Origin: an uncultured Lachnospiraceae bacterium
Lineage (GTDB): Bacteria > Bacillota > Clostridia > Lachnospirales > Lachnospiraceae
Direction of reading: 5' to 3'
DNA: 64,000 bases
NCBI GenBank assembly: GCA_947305245.1
Contig: CAMZDG010000013.1
Location: forward strand, 16,753 to 80,752
Below the pieces are notes generated by a model. The model was not told the origin of the DNA and ran no database searches. It saw nothing but the letters and a program-made list of their open reading frames with translations. Of the stretch, positions 50,425-59,547 are shown one piece after another. The position numbers and the translations under genes were made by a program. Position 1 is the stretch's first letter. Each line of letters starts with the position of its first letter.

Positions 50425-51816
50425 ATGAAAGTGATCATTGTAGGTGCCAGCAAGGTTGGCTATGCGCTGGCGGAGCATATTTGTGAGGAAGGCTATGATC
50501 TTGTGGTGATCGATCGCGATCCGGTCTGCGTGGATGCCATCACGGACGCCTTCGACTGTAATGGATTTGTTGGAAACGGAAGCAGCCCTGAGCTTTTAAA
50601 GAAGGCCGGGATCTCATCAGCGACGATCCTCGTTGCGGTGACGAAGGACGATGAGACGAACATTCTTTGCTGCGGCGTTGCCAAGCAGCTTGGCGTAAAG
50701 CGCACCATCGCGTCCGTGAGGGGCCCGGAATATGCATCGGACAAGGATTTCTTTTCTTCCAAGATGGGCGTGGACATGCTCATCAATCCGTACCGCGCGG
50801 CAGCCAATGAGGGTAATAAGATGATCCGCTATGCGGAGACCGTGGAGCGCGAGAAGTTCGGCGACGGCAACGTTCACGTGGCAACGGTGGAGATCACGGA
50901 GAAAAGCATTCTGGCGGGCGCCAGCATGACGCAGGTGCATTCCAGACTGGGCGCACAGGTTCTGATCTGTGCCGTGGACCGCGGCGGAAAGATCTTTACG
51001 CCGAAAGGGCAGCATGACCTGCGGGCAGGGGACAAGATCACCTTCGCGGCCGTGGGCGAGGAGATGGACAAGGCACTGGTCGCTCTCGGCATTATGGAAA
51101 AGATCTTAAAGAAGGCCGTTGTCGTGGGAGGCGGAAAGCTTGGCTTTTATCTCGTGGGGATCCTGCTCCGCCAGGGCGTGGCCGTGACGCTGATCGACAT
51201 GGATGCGGACCGCTGCAGAGCGATCCTCGAGCAATATCCCAAGGCCAACGTGATCCAGGGGAACGGAACGGATTCCGCCTTGATGGAAAAGGAACTGAAG
51301 GACGCGGATGCCTGCGTGGCATGTACGGGCAAGGATGAGGAGAACCTGATCATCTCCATGTTTGCCAAGGCCTTTGGACTGGACCGGATCGCGGCCGTGA
51401 TCGATAATTATAATTATGAAAGCATGCTGAAGCGAAGCGGTATCAATCACGTATTCTCCACGCAGGACGTGGCTTTGATGGACGTGATCAAGGATGCGAG
51501 ACTTCTGTCAACGGCTGCGAACAACACAAATGACAACAATGTCATGAAATGGCTTTACACCTTGAACGGGGGTAAGATCGAGGCGGCGGAATTTGAGATC
51601 GGAGATGATTTCCCTCTTCTGGAGGTGCCTTTCAAGGAGAAGAAATTCCAACTTAAGTCCGGCATGCTGATCGCCGTGATCATGCGCGGCGAGGAGGTCG
51701 TGGTTCCTGACGGGAATTCCTGCATTAAAACGGGGGATCGCGTGATCGTGGTTTCGGCAGAGCATCGGATCGCAAGGCTCTCCGACATCTTTGTGAAGGT
51801 TGCAAAGGAGAGTTAA
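50425..51816 (+). CDS. trkA: Trk potassium transport regulatory subunit TrkA
   Basis: 463 residues; 27 nt after the previous stop. Two Rossmann RCK_N domains (~1-140, IIVGASKVGYALAEHICEEG; ~228-365, AVVVGGGKLGFYLVGILLRQ) each followed by a TrkA_C domain (~145-220 and ~385-460, RAGDKITFAAVGE and KTGDRVIVVSAEH). It gates a TrkH/KtrB-type K+ channel by binding NAD(H) or ATP at the cytoplasmic face. No TrkH gene is adjacent; instead a cation/proton antiporter starts 3 nt after its stop. Confidence 0.95.
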   Translation: MKVIIVGASKVGYALAEHICEEGYDLVVIDRDPVCVDAITDAFDCNGFVGNGSSPELLKKAGISSATILVAVTKDDETNILCCGVAKQLGVKRTIASVRGPEYASDKDFFSSKMGVDMLINPYRAAANEGNKMIRYAETVEREKFGDGNVHVATVEITEKSILAGASMTQVHSRLGAQVLICAVDRGGKIFTPKGQHDLRAGDKITFAAVGEEMDKALVALGIMEKILKKAVVVGGGKLGFYLVGILLRQGVAVTLIDMDADRCRAILEQYPKANVIQGNGTDSALMEKELKDADACVACTGKDEENLIISMFAKAFGLDRIAAVIDNYNYESMLKRSGINHVFSTQDVALMDVIKDARLLSTAANNTNDNNVMKWLYTLNGGKIEAAEFEIGDDFPLLEVPFKEKKFQLKSGMLIAVIMRGEEVVVPDGNSCIKTGDRVIVVSAEHRIARLSDIFVKVAKES

Positions 51817-51819
51817 GCC

Positions 51820-53100
51820 ATGGAACACGTGTTAGCGAGTCTTTTATTTATCTTGTTTTTGGTGGTGTTCATCAGTATCCTGAATGAGCGCTCCATCAAG
51901 ATTTCCAACGACGTGGCATTGGTTCTGTTTTCCTTCTTGTTTGCCGGCGTTTTGAAGATTTTGGAAATTACCGGCCTTTTGGATTTTCAGGGGACGGTGA
52001 TCGGCAACATTGAGAACATGAACTTTCAGGAATTCCTGATGGACGGGATCCTGTGCTTCATGCTGTTTTCCGGTGCCAGCGGCGTAAACTTTAACCGCTT
52101 TGTCAAGAACATTAAGTCCATCAGCCTTCTGGCCCTGCTCTCCACGGTGCTGTCCTCCTTTATCTACGGCGGGATCTTCTACCTTGTGAACCTTGGCCTG
52201 GGGCTTGGATTTGACATTTGGCTGTGCATTCTCCTGGGCTGTATCGTATCGCCCACGGATCCGATCGCGGCCACCAGCATTCTAAAAAAAGCAGGCCTCT
52301 CCAAGAACGTCTCGACCGTCATTGAGGGAGAGTCTCTCTTTAACGATGGCACGGGCGTTGCAGTGTTCGTCTGTATCAAGAACATCGTAAATGACGTGTC
52401 GGACTTAAGCTTCCCCGTGCTGATGGCAAAGGAGCTCCTTGGCGCCATCGGGATCGCGCTTGTGCTTTCCTTCTTAATGTTTAAGCTGCTTCGGGCGACG
52501 AACAACCCGATGCTTCACATTCTGATCAGCCTTTTGGACGTGGTGGCGGCGTATGTCATCTGTGAGGAACTCGGATGCTCCGGCGTCATTGCTTCCGTGG
52601 TCTGCGGCATTTATTTTTCCAGGGAGATGGCAAAGCACGAGGCATGGCACAAGGTGGTGGATCCGAAGGAATGGTACGAGGATTTCTGGCATATAGCGGA
52701 CACGCTGTTTAACAGCATTCTCTTTATCCTGATCGGCTTCGCGGCGTTGAACCTGCCGCACCACAATTTCTTTGTGATCCTGATCCTTGCGGCGATCGTC
52801 ATCAATGCGATCGCGAGGTTCCTTGGCGTGGGGATCTCCGCCCTGATCATAGGAAAGAAGAAGATCCCGAACCGTTATAATACGAGGGAGTTCACGACGC
52901 TCATGACCTGGAGCGCCTTAAAGGGCGGTCTGTCCCTGGCCCTGGCCATCAGCACGAAGGAATTCCTTCCGGAGGCAAGCTATCACGTGGTGCTGATCAT
53001 GACCAGCGTGACAATGTACTTCACCATTGTGGTACAGGGGCTGACGACGAAGAAGGTCTTCGCCATGGTGGAAAAGTGGAAGGCGAAGCGGATCGCGTAA
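51820..53100 (+). CDS. CPA1-family cation/proton antiporter (NhaP-like)
   Basis: 426 residues. About twelve transmembrane helices fill the chain. GCIVSPTDPIAATSILKKAG is the CPA1 signature with the ion-binding Asp, and EGESLFNDGTGVAVFV the second conserved motif. There is no C-terminal cytoplasmic domain. It swaps Na+ or K+ for H+ across the membrane. Its start lies 3 nt after trkA, which implies that TrkA may regulate this antiporter; that pairing is inference. It precedes the rpsF promoter. Confidence 0.92.
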   Translation: MEHVLASLLFILFLVVFISILNERSIKISNDVALVLFSFLFAGVLKILEITGLLDFQGTVIGNIENMNFQEFLMDGILCFMLFSGASGVNFNRFVKNIKSISLLALLSTVLSSFIYGGIFYLVNLGLGLGFDIWLCILLGCIVSPTDPIAATSILKKAGLSKNVSTVIEGESLFNDGTGVAVFVCIKNIVNDVSDLSFPVLMAKELLGAIGIALVLSFLMFKLLRATNNPMLHILISLLDVVAAYVICEELGCSGVIASVVCGIYFSREMAKHEAWHKVVDPKEWYEDFWHIADTLFNSILFILIGFAALNLPHHNFFVILILAAIVINAIARFLGVGISALIIGKKKIPNRYNTREFTTLMTWSALKGGLSLALAISTKEFLPEASYHVVLIMTSVTMYFTIVVQGLTTKKVFAMVEKWKAKRIA

Positions 53101-53129
53101 AATTATTTTGAAAAAACGTGAGAATGGAC

Positions 53130-53158
53130 TTGCAAAACTTCCTAAATTATGATAACAT
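53130..53158 (+). promoter_or_regulatory. Sigma-A promoter of rpsF-ssb-rpsR
   Basis: TTGCAA, 17-nt spacer, TAACAT, with ~73 nt of leader before rpsF. Confidence 0.75.
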
Positions 53159-53164
53159 ATCAAT

Positions 53165-53222
53165 CCGTGATATATTAATTTCCTTGCTCACCCCAGAGGT
53201 GGGCCAGAGACCAAAAGGAGGT
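53165..53222 (+). promoter_or_regulatory. Possible leader of the rpsF operon
   Basis: The transcript leader holds a CACC-CCAGA-GGTG hairpin at ~53190-53202, just ahead of AAAGGAGG (53214-53221). In many bacteria S6:S18 binds a leader RNA of this operon. I cannot see the full consensus, so this is suggestive only. Confidence 0.35.
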
Positions 53223-53230
53223 AACTAACT

Positions 53231-53521
53231 ATGAACAAGTACGAATTGTGCGTTGTGGTTAACGCTATGCTCGAAGATGACGCAAGAACTGCAGTTGTTG
53301 ACAAGTGCAAGGCTTACGTTGAGAGATTTGGCGGTACCATCACCGAAGTGGATGACTGGGGCAAGAAGAAGCTTGCTTACGAGATCCAGAAGATGAAGGA
53401 AGGCTTCTACTACTTCATCAAATTCGATGCACCCGCTACTGCTCCTGCTGAGCTTGAGAGCCGCGTTCGCATCATGGATGGCGTCATCAGATACTTAGTC
53501 GTTAGACAGGATGAGGCATAA
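53231..53521 (+). CDS. rpsF: 30S ribosomal protein S6
   Basis: 96 residues with a strong AAGGAGG. NKYELCVVVNAMLEDDARTA is the usual start; the DDWGKKKLAYEIQKMKEGFY stretch is the family signature, and VIRYLVVRQ ends the last strand. It forms a heterodimer with S18 on the central domain of 16S rRNA. Order rpsF-ssb-rpsR is the standard Firmicute arrangement. Confidence 0.97.
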   Translation: MNKYELCVVVNAMLEDDARTAVVDKCKAYVERFGGTITEVDDWGKKKLAYEIQKMKEGFYYFIKFDAPATAPAELESRVRIMDGVIRYLVVRQDEA

Positions 53522-53540
53522 TTAGAAAGCGAGAAGAAAT

Positions 53541-54014
53541 ATGAATAAAGTAATTCTTATGGGCAGACTGACAAGGGATCCTGAGGTGAGATATTCTCAG
53601 GGTGCAACCCCTACCGCCGTGGCACGGTTTTCCGTGGCCGTAGACAGAAGATTTAAGCGCGAGGGCGAACCGGACGCCGATTTCTTCAACTGCACCTGCT
53701 TTGGGAAGCAGGGCGAATTCGTGGAGAAGTATCTTCACAAGGGTACGAAGGTTGTTCTGAGCGGAAGAATCCAGAATGACAATTATACCAACAAGGACGG
53801 ACAGCAGGTCTACAGCGTCCGCATCATGGTGGATGAGATCGAGTTTGCTGAGAGCAAGAACGCTGCCGGAAGTGGGGACAACGGTTATAACGGCGGCAAC
53901 TATGGTAACAACAATTACAATGGCGGCAATCGTAGCCAGGCCGCTCCGAGCGGGGCAGGCGACGGCTTCATGAACATTCCCGACGGGATCGATGAGGAAT
54001 TGCCGTTCAACTAA
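53541..54014 (+). CDS. ssb: Single-stranded DNA-binding protein
   Basis: 157 residues. OB fold at ~1-105 (MNKVILMGRLTRDPEVRYSQ, ARFSVAVDRRFKREGE, VVLSGRIQNDNYTNKDGQQV). A Gly/Asn-rich linker (~115-140, YGNNNYNGGN) leads to the acidic tip DGIDEELPFN, the site that recruits replication and repair proteins. Lies between rpsF and rpsR as is typical. The tetramer coats single-stranded DNA. Confidence 0.97.
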   Translation: MNKVILMGRLTRDPEVRYSQGATPTAVARFSVAVDRRFKREGEPDADFFNCTCFGKQGEFVEKYLHKGTKVVLSGRIQNDNYTNKDGQQVYSVRIMVDEIEFAESKNAAGSGDNGYNGGNYGNNNYNGGNRSQAAPSGAGDGFMNIPDGIDEELPFN

Positions 54015-54048
54015 CATTTGACGATCATTTTCAGAAGGAGGCATTACG

Positions 54049-54315
54049 ATGGCTTTTACTAAGACAGCAGAGAAGTCCGATTCTCCCATGAGAAGAAAGG
54101 GCGGAATCCGTAGAAGAAAAAAGGTTTGTGTATTTTGTGGTAAGGACAACACCATTGATTACAAGGACGCAAATAAGCTGAAGAGATATGTATCCGAGAG
54201 AGGTAAGATCCTTCCTCGTCGCATCACCGGCAACTGCGCTAAGCATCAGAGAGCTCTGACCGTAGCGATCAAGAGAGCTCGTCACCTTGCAATCATGCCT
54301 TACGTACAGGATTAA
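54049..54315 (+). CDS. rpsR: 30S ribosomal protein S18
   Basis: 88 residues, GAAGGAGG upstream. A basic N-terminal extension ([11 protein letters not shown]) precedes [10 protein letters not shown] and [10 protein letters not shown], giving the Cys set of the zinc-binding (C+) form of S18. [12 protein letters not shown] is the family core. Binds with S6. A strong terminator follows. Confidence 0.97.
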   Translation: MAFTKTAEKSDSPMRRKGGIRRRKKVCVFCGKDNTIDYKDANKLKRYVSERGKILPRRITGNCAKHQRALTVAIKRARHLAIMPYVQD

Positions 54316-54333
54316 TCAAAGCGTTTTACCAAG

Positions 54334-54368
54334 CACCTTCCGAAGTATTTCGGGAGGTGTTTTTATTT
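54334..54368 (+). terminator. Terminator of rpsF-ssb-rpsR
   Basis: CACCTTCCGAA / TTCGGGAGGTG stem (with one G-T pair) and TTTTTATTT. Confidence 0.93.
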
Positions 54369-54411
54369 GTGCGAAAAGCCTGTTTTACGAGGGCCCGCGC
54401 GGCGGTTTTGA

Positions 54412-54440
54412 TTGACGAACAGACCCCTTCGTGATAAAGT
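54412..54440 (+). promoter_or_regulatory. Promoter of the cysteine-rich unknown gene
   Basis: TTGACG, 17-nt spacer, TAAAGT, 35-63 nt upstream of ATG 54475. Confidence 0.75.
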
Positions 54441-54474
54441 AGATGGTGGAGTACTTTTGCAAAGGAGCGTTATC

Positions 54475-55551
54475 ATGGCTGATCATAAGATTAAGTTTCA
54501 TCTGCCGGGACTGAGTTTTAACTTCCCGCTGAACATGCTGTTTGTGGATCTTTTGAAAAAGAAGCCGGAGTTTTTCCGGGAAGGCGTGGAGGTGGGATCG
54601 TTTTTTGGCGAGTTTCCGACTTCCCTTTGGAACGGCGGGCGTTTTAGTTATGGGGTGCAGTGTCCGGAGGACATGGTGCGCTATGCCGTAAAGAGCATTA
54701 ATGACCTTGGGATCCCCGTGAGATATACCTTCACGAACCCGATCATTTTCGAGGAGGATCTTGCGGATCCGTATTGTAATTTCTGCATGCAGGTGGGCGA
54801 CAATGGCATGAATGAGGTCATGATCCTGTCCCCCATTCTGGAAAAGTATATCCGCGAGAAGTATCCGAGCTATAAGCATAACAGCTCCACCTGCAAGGAG
54901 ATCAAGGATATCAACAAGCTGAACGAGGAGCTGAAGAAGGATTATTATTTGGTGGTTTTGGATCAGAACCTGAACCGGAATCTGGAGTTCATTGATCAGA
55001 TCGAGGATAAGGCAAGGATCGAGCTTCTCGTGAATTCCTGCTGCGGCCCGAACTGTGCAAGGCGTGCGGAGCATTATCGTTATATTTCCGCGCAGCAAAG
55101 GGTTGTCATGGCGAATCGTGAGATCGTCGGGCGCGGCAAGGATCCGAAGGAAGTGTTCGACAAGCTTCCGGATTACGTGAAGGAGAGACTCCCCAAGGAA
55201 GCGAAGGAGGGGAAGTTCGCCGTAGATCCCGCGGGCAGGAAGTATATTCCGTTGCCGGAGTGGTTCTGCGAGTATGGCGAGTATAATACTCCTTACAGCA
55301 TCCGAAATAACATGAACTATATTCCCGCGGAGGACGTATGGAATAAGTACGTGCCCATGGGATTCAGTAATTTCAAGATTGAGGGAAGAACCGGAAACAT
55401 TTTTTCCGTGGTGGATAATTACGTCAATTACATGTGCACGCCGGAGGGCAGGGATGAGGCGAGATATACGCTGCTCACCCAGCTCAAGGGTCAGGGCATC
55501 ATTGGCGTGAACAGAACCTGGTGGGTGAAGCCTGCCGCACCTCGGAGATAG
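54475..55551 (+). CDS. Cysteine-motif protein of unknown function (possible U32-like barrel)
   Basis: 358 residues from ATG 54475 (AAAGGAGCG upstream). Soluble. Notable parts: GRFSYGVQCPEDMVRYAVKS; DPYCNFCMQVGDNG with CxxC; SSTCKEI; and LLVNSCCGPNCARRAEHYRY, with a CCxxxC arrangement near residue ~200, then FCEYGEYNTPYSIRNN. The LVVLDQNLNRNLEFI then NSCCGPNC...HY pattern is reminiscent of U32-type TIM barrels, where such Cys hold an Fe-S cluster, but I do not claim membership. It follows the ribosomal operon and precedes gdpP. Substrate unknown. Confidence 0.7.
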   Translation: MADHKIKFHLPGLSFNFPLNMLFVDLLKKKPEFFREGVEVGSFFGEFPTSLWNGGRFSYGVQCPEDMVRYAVKSINDLGIPVRYTFTNPIIFEEDLADPYCNFCMQVGDNGMNEVMILSPILEKYIREKYPSYKHNSSTCKEIKDINKLNEELKKDYYLVVLDQNLNRNLEFIDQIEDKARIELLVNSCCGPNCARRAEHYRYISAQQRVVMANREIVGRGKDPKEVFDKLPDYVKERLPKEAKEGKFAVDPAGRKYIPLPEWFCEYGEYNTPYSIRNNMNYIPAEDVWNKYVPMGFSNFKIEGRTGNIFSVVDNYVNYMCTPEGRDEARYTLLTQLKGQGIIGVNRTWWVKPAAPRR

Positions 55552-55582
55552 TCACTCGTTTAATGCAGCTGGGAGGAAGCCG

Positions 55583-57634
55583 ATGAAGAAACGGATCAAG
55601 TTAAAGGGCAGACTTCAGTTCTTTACGCACTTCAGCTTTTATCTGGGAGCGTTGCTCGCGGCAGTGGACCTTGCGATCTTTATGATGGACGTGAGGGCCG
55701 GACTGCTCCTTTTGGGCTTTACGATCTTTTATTTTGGTGTGACCATTACCCTATATTTTTATAATAAGCCCGTGATCATGAATGAACTGGTGAGCTTTGC
55801 CACGGAATATGGGCAGATCCAGCGAAAGCTCCTCAGAGAGTTGGACGTGCCGTACGCCCTGCTGGACGACGGGGGCAGGGTGATCTGGACGAATGCCGCC
55901 TTTGAGAACGTGGTGCATCAGCCCAAGGGATATAATAAGTCCATCACGGCGCTGTTCCCCACCATCACAAGGGACAAGCTTCCGGATGATTCGGGTCTCG
56001 ACGAAGCGCAGTATGAGCTGCACTATGAAGAGTGCGAATATCTGGTAAAGTTTCGGAAGATCTCCCTGCGTGAGATGGCAGAGCACAGCGACATCATCGA
56101 CGTGGAGGGCTATGACGGGTATCTGATCGCCACCTATCTCTTTGATGAGACGGCGCTTCGCATCGCGTTGCAGGAGCTGGACGACCAAAGCCTTGCGGCC
56201 GGCATGATCTATCTGGATAACTATGAGGAAGCGTTAGAGAGCGTGGAAGAGGTCAGAAGGTCCCTGCTCACTGCACTGATCGATCGTAAGATCAATAAGT
56301 ACATTGCATCCCTGGACGGCATCAGCAAGAAGCTGGAGAAGGATAAATATTTGGTCATTCTGAGAAAGAAGGCCATCACGCAGCTTCAGGAATCGAGATT
56401 TGACCTGCTCGAGGAAGTGAAGACGGTGAACATCGGAAATGAGATGGCCGTGACGATCAGTATCGGCATTGGCTTAAACGGTCTTTCCTATGCGCAGAAT
56501 TATGAGTTCAGCCGGAACGCGATCGACCTCGCGCTTGGCCGCGGCGGCGACCAGGCCGTGATCAAGACGCCGGACAGCATCACCTACTATGGCGGAAAGA
56601 GCCAGCAGGTCGAGAAGAATACCAGAGTGAAGGCCCGCGTGAAGGCGCATGCGCTCCGCGAGATCATCACGGCGAAGGACCGCGTGCTCGTCATGGGACA
56701 TCGCATGCCGGACGTGGACAGCTTTGGATCAGCCGTTGGTATTTATCGGATTGCCAAGGCATTGGACCGTAAGGCAAACATCGTGCTCACGGAGTCGACC
56801 AGTGCGATCCAGCCTCTGGTGGATCTGTTCCGGAGCAATCCGGATTATGACGAGGACATGATCATCACCGGGTCACAGGCGCTGGAGCTGGCGGAGAACA
56901 ATACGGTGCTGGTCGTGGTGGACGTGAACAAGCCTTCCATCACGGAGTGTCCGGAGCTGCTTCGGTATTGCAAGTCCGTGGTGGTCCTGGATCATCACCG
57001 CGCGGGCACGGAGACGATCGAGAATGCAACCTTGTCTTACGTGGAGCCCTATGCATCCTCCGCGTGTGAGATGGTTTCGGAGGTGCTGCAGTATATTTCT
57101 GACGGCATCAAGATCCGTCCGGAGGAAGCCGACAGCATGTATTCCGGCATCATGGTGGATACCAATAATTTTGTGACGAAGACGGGCGTTCGTACCTTCG
57201 AGGCGGCTGCCTACTTAAGGCGAAGCGGCGCGGACGTAACGCGTGTGCGTAAGCTCTTTAGGGAGGATGCGCAGGAATATAAAGCGCGTGCGGACGCGGT
57301 CAGCCAGGCAGAGATCTATCGTCAGGCGTTCGCCATCTCCGTTTGTACCGCGGAGGATCTTCCGAGCCCCACGGTCATTGGCGCGCAGGCGGCGAATGAG
57401 CTTTTGAACATCCGCGGCGTGAAGGCAAGCTTCGTGCTCACGGATTATCAGGGAAAGATCTTTGTCAGCGCAAGGTCCATTGATGAAGTAAACGTGCAGA
57501 TCATCATGGAGCGTATGGGCGGCGGCGGCCACATGAACGTTGCAGCCTGCCAGCTTGAGGGAACGGGGCTTGTGGAAGCCATCGGCATCCTGAAGGGAAC
57601 CCTGGATGACATGCTCGAGAATGGTGAAATATAA
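55583..57634 (+). CDS. gdpP: Cyclic-di-AMP phosphodiesterase GdpP
   Basis: 683 residues, GGGAGG upstream. Two N-terminal transmembrane helices (~12-32, ~37-55), a PAS-like domain (~65-155), a degenerate GGDEF domain (~175-310) without the GGDEF motif, then DHH-DHHA1 (~345-660): VMGHRMPDVDSFGSAVG, VVLDHHRAG, YSGIMVDTNNF and MGGGGHMNVAA. All DHH metal motifs are visible. The enzyme hydrolyses c-di-AMP to pApA and so sets K+ and osmolyte homeostasis. Close to TrkA and an antiporter, likely effectors of c-di-AMP. The order gdpP-rplI-dnaB is a classic Firmicute block. Confidence 0.96.
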   Translation: MKKRIKLKGRLQFFTHFSFYLGALLAAVDLAIFMMDVRAGLLLLGFTIFYFGVTITLYFYNKPVIMNELVSFATEYGQIQRKLLRELDVPYALLDDGGRVIWTNAAFENVVHQPKGYNKSITALFPTITRDKLPDDSGLDEAQYELHYEECEYLVKFRKISLREMAEHSDIIDVEGYDGYLIATYLFDETALRIALQELDDQSLAAGMIYLDNYEEALESVEEVRRSLLTALIDRKINKYIASLDGISKKLEKDKYLVILRKKAITQLQESRFDLLEEVKTVNIGNEMAVTISIGIGLNGLSYAQNYEFSRNAIDLALGRGGDQAVIKTPDSITYYGGKSQQVEKNTRVKARVKAHALREIITAKDRVLVMGHRMPDVDSFGSAVGIYRIAKALDRKANIVLTESTSAIQPLVDLFRSNPDYDEDMIITGSQALELAENNTVLVVVDVNKPSITECPELLRYCKSVVVLDHHRAGTETIENATLSYVEPYASSACEMVSEVLQYISDGIKIRPEEADSMYSGIMVDTNNFVTKTGVRTFEAAAYLRRSGADVTRVRKLFREDAQEYKARADAVSQAEIYRQAFAISVCTAEDLPSPTVIGAQAANELLNIRGVKASFVLTDYQGKIFVSARSIDEVNVQIIMERMGGGGHMNVAACQLEGTGLVEAIGILKGTLDDMLENGEI

Positions 57635-57658
57635 ACAATACGGAAAGGAATGACGGAA

Positions 57659-58105
57659 GTGAAGATTATTTTATTACAGGATGAGAAGAAGCTGGGAAAG
57701 AAGGGTGACATCATTGAGGCGAGCGAGGGCTACGCAAGGAATTACATCCTCCCCAAGAAGATCGGCATAGAGGCGACGGCTAAGAACTTAAATGACTTAA
57801 AGCTTCATAAGGCGAACGAGGAGAAGAAGGCGAAGGAGCTTTTGGAGCAGGCACAGGCGCTGTCCAAGGACCTGGAGCAGAAGCAGGTGATCGTGAAGAT
57901 CAAGGCGGGAGAGGGCGGAAAGACCTTTGGCTCCGTCTCCACCAAGGAGATCGCCGCAGCCATGAAGGAGCAGCACGGCATCGAGGTGGATAAGAAGAAG
58001 ATCCAGCTCGCCGAGAACCTGAAGAACTTTGGAACCTATGAGGTGGTGCTAAAGCTCCATCCTCAGGTGGCTGCAAAGCTGAGCGTTAAGGTGGTTGAAG
58101 AGTAA
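57659..58105 (+). CDS. rplI: 50S ribosomal protein L9
   Basis: 148 residues if GTG 57659 is the start, giving VKIILLQDEKKLGKKGDIIE as usual for L9; the ATG at 57650 is in frame but abuts the GGAAAGG ribosome binding site. N-terminal domain ~1-50 with EGYARNYILPKKIGIEAT, a long linker helix (~50-80) and the C-terminal domain (ending VVLKLHPQVAAKLSVKVVEE). Binds 23S rRNA near the L1 stalk. Confidence 0.95.
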   Translation: MKIILLQDEKKLGKKGDIIEASEGYARNYILPKKIGIEATAKNLNDLKLHKANEEKKAKELLEQAQALSKDLEQKQVIVKIKAGEGGKTFGSVSTKEIAAAMKEQHGIEVDKKKIQLAENLKNFGTYEVVLKLHPQVAAKLSVKVVEE

Positions 58106-58125
58106 GCCGGAAGGAGTCTCTTACA

Positions 58126-59475
58126 ATGGATGAGAACGTGATCAAGAGGGTCATGCCCAATGATCCCGCGGCGGAACAGAGCGTCATCGGCGCCATGCTG
58201 CTAGATGCCAATGCCATCACGGTGGCCGCGGACGTCGTGACGGGAGATGATTTTTATAATAAGCAGTACGGCGTGCTTTTTGAGAGCATGCTAGAGCTCC
58301 AGAGCGCCGGCGCGCCGGTGGATCCCGTGACGCTGCAGGCAAAGCTGAAGGAGAAGGACGTGCCTCCTGAGGTCAGTAGCCTGGAGTTTTTGATCGACAT
58401 GCGGGATGATGCCATCACGCCCGTGCACGTCAAGCATTATGCGACCATTGTCCATGAAAAGTCCATTCTGCGGAAGATGATCCGCATCAATGAAGAGATC
58501 GCGAATTCCTGCTATGCGGGGAAGGAAAACATGGAGACGATCTTGGAGGAGGCGGAGAAGAATGTCTTTGCGCTGGCGCAGCAGCGAAACACCGGGGAAT
58601 TCGTTCCCATCCGGCAGATCGTGAGCAACGCCATGGACAAGATCGATAAGGCATCCAAACAGAGCGGTTACGTGACGGGAATTGCCACGGGATTTAACGA
58701 TCTGGATTATCGCACGGCGGGCATGCAGCCCTCCGATCTGGTGCTGATCGCAGCCCGTCCTTCCATGGGAAAGACGGCATTCGCGCTGAATATCGCGCAG
58801 AACGTGGCCTTCCGCCAGAAGAAATGCGTTGCCATTTTCAGCCTGGAAATGAGCAAGGAGCAGCTGGTAAACCGTATGTTCTCGCTGGAATCCAACGTGG
58901 ATGCGCAAAAGCTCCGTACCGGACAGCTCGCGGACAATGAATGGGAGCGTCTGATCGAGAGCGCGGCTCAGATCGGCAAGTCCAATCTGATCATCGATGA
59001 CACCCCCAGCATTTCAGTTTCAGAGCTTCGCTCCAAGTGCCGGAAATATAAGATGGAACATGGGCTGTCCATGATCATCATCGACTATCTGCAGTTGATG
59101 TCAGGCAGCGGAAAGAACGAGTCCCATCAGCTGGAGATCGCTGAGATTTCCCGCAATCTGAAGGCGGTAGCCAGGGAGCTGAACGTTCCCGTGCTTGCAC
59201 TGTCTCAGCTCTCCCGAGGCGTGGAGGGACGACCGGATCACAGACCCATGCTTTCGGACCTGCGTGATTCCGGAGCCATCGAGCAGGACGCCGACGTGGT
59301 AATGTTCATTTATCGTGATGATTATTATCATCCGGACACGGAGAAAAAGGGGATTTCGGAGATCATCGTGGCAAAGCAAAGAAACGGCCCCATCGGAACC
59401 GTGGAGCTGGTATGGCTGCCGGAATATACGAAATTCGCGAATCTCGACAGAAGAAAGACAGGGAATCAGGACTGA
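58126..59475 (+). CDS. dnaB: Replicative DNA helicase DnaB
   Basis: 449 residues. N-terminal primase-interacting domain (~10-110, PNDPAAEQSVIGAMLLDANA), linker helix, then RecA-like domain: Walker A AARPSMGKTAFALNIA (~205-220), Walker B MIIIDYLQLMSGSG (~310), and the LRDSGAIEQDADVVMFIYRD region. It unwinds DNA ahead of the replisome as a hexamer. Full length, no intein. Confidence 0.97.
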   Translation: MDENVIKRVMPNDPAAEQSVIGAMLLDANAITVAADVVTGDDFYNKQYGVLFESMLELQSAGAPVDPVTLQAKLKEKDVPPEVSSLEFLIDMRDDAITPVHVKHYATIVHEKSILRKMIRINEEIANSCYAGKENMETILEEAEKNVFALAQQRNTGEFVPIRQIVSNAMDKIDKASKQSGYVTGIATGFNDLDYRTAGMQPSDLVLIAARPSMGKTAFALNIAQNVAFRQKKCVAIFSLEMSKEQLVNRMFSLESNVDAQKLRTGQLADNEWERLIESAAQIGKSNLIIDDTPSISVSELRSKCRKYKMEHGLSMIIIDYLQLMSGSGKNESHQLEIAEISRNLKAVARELNVPVLALSQLSRGVEGRPDHRPMLSDLRDSGAIEQDADVVMFIYRDDYYHPDTEKKGISEIIVAKQRNGPIGTVELVWLPEYTKFANLDRRKTGNQD

Positions 59476-59501
59476 TCGTTTTCATAAAAAAGGCAATAAG
59501 A

Positions 59502-59534
59502 AAAGGCATTTCAGGAAATCTGAAATGCCTTTCA
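59502..59534. terminator. Bidirectional terminator between dnaB and ferredoxin
   Basis: 12-bp stem AAAGGCATTTCA / TGAAATGCCTTT with GGAAATC-type loop; flanking A and T runs permit use from both sides of the convergent pair. Confidence 0.88.
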
Positions 59535-59547
59535 TTGCGTTATAAGC

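Noticed and set aside
53165..53222. A confident S6:S18 leader RNA call
   Set aside because: Only a short hairpin is visible and the conserved core could not be verified, so it is listed as low confidence.
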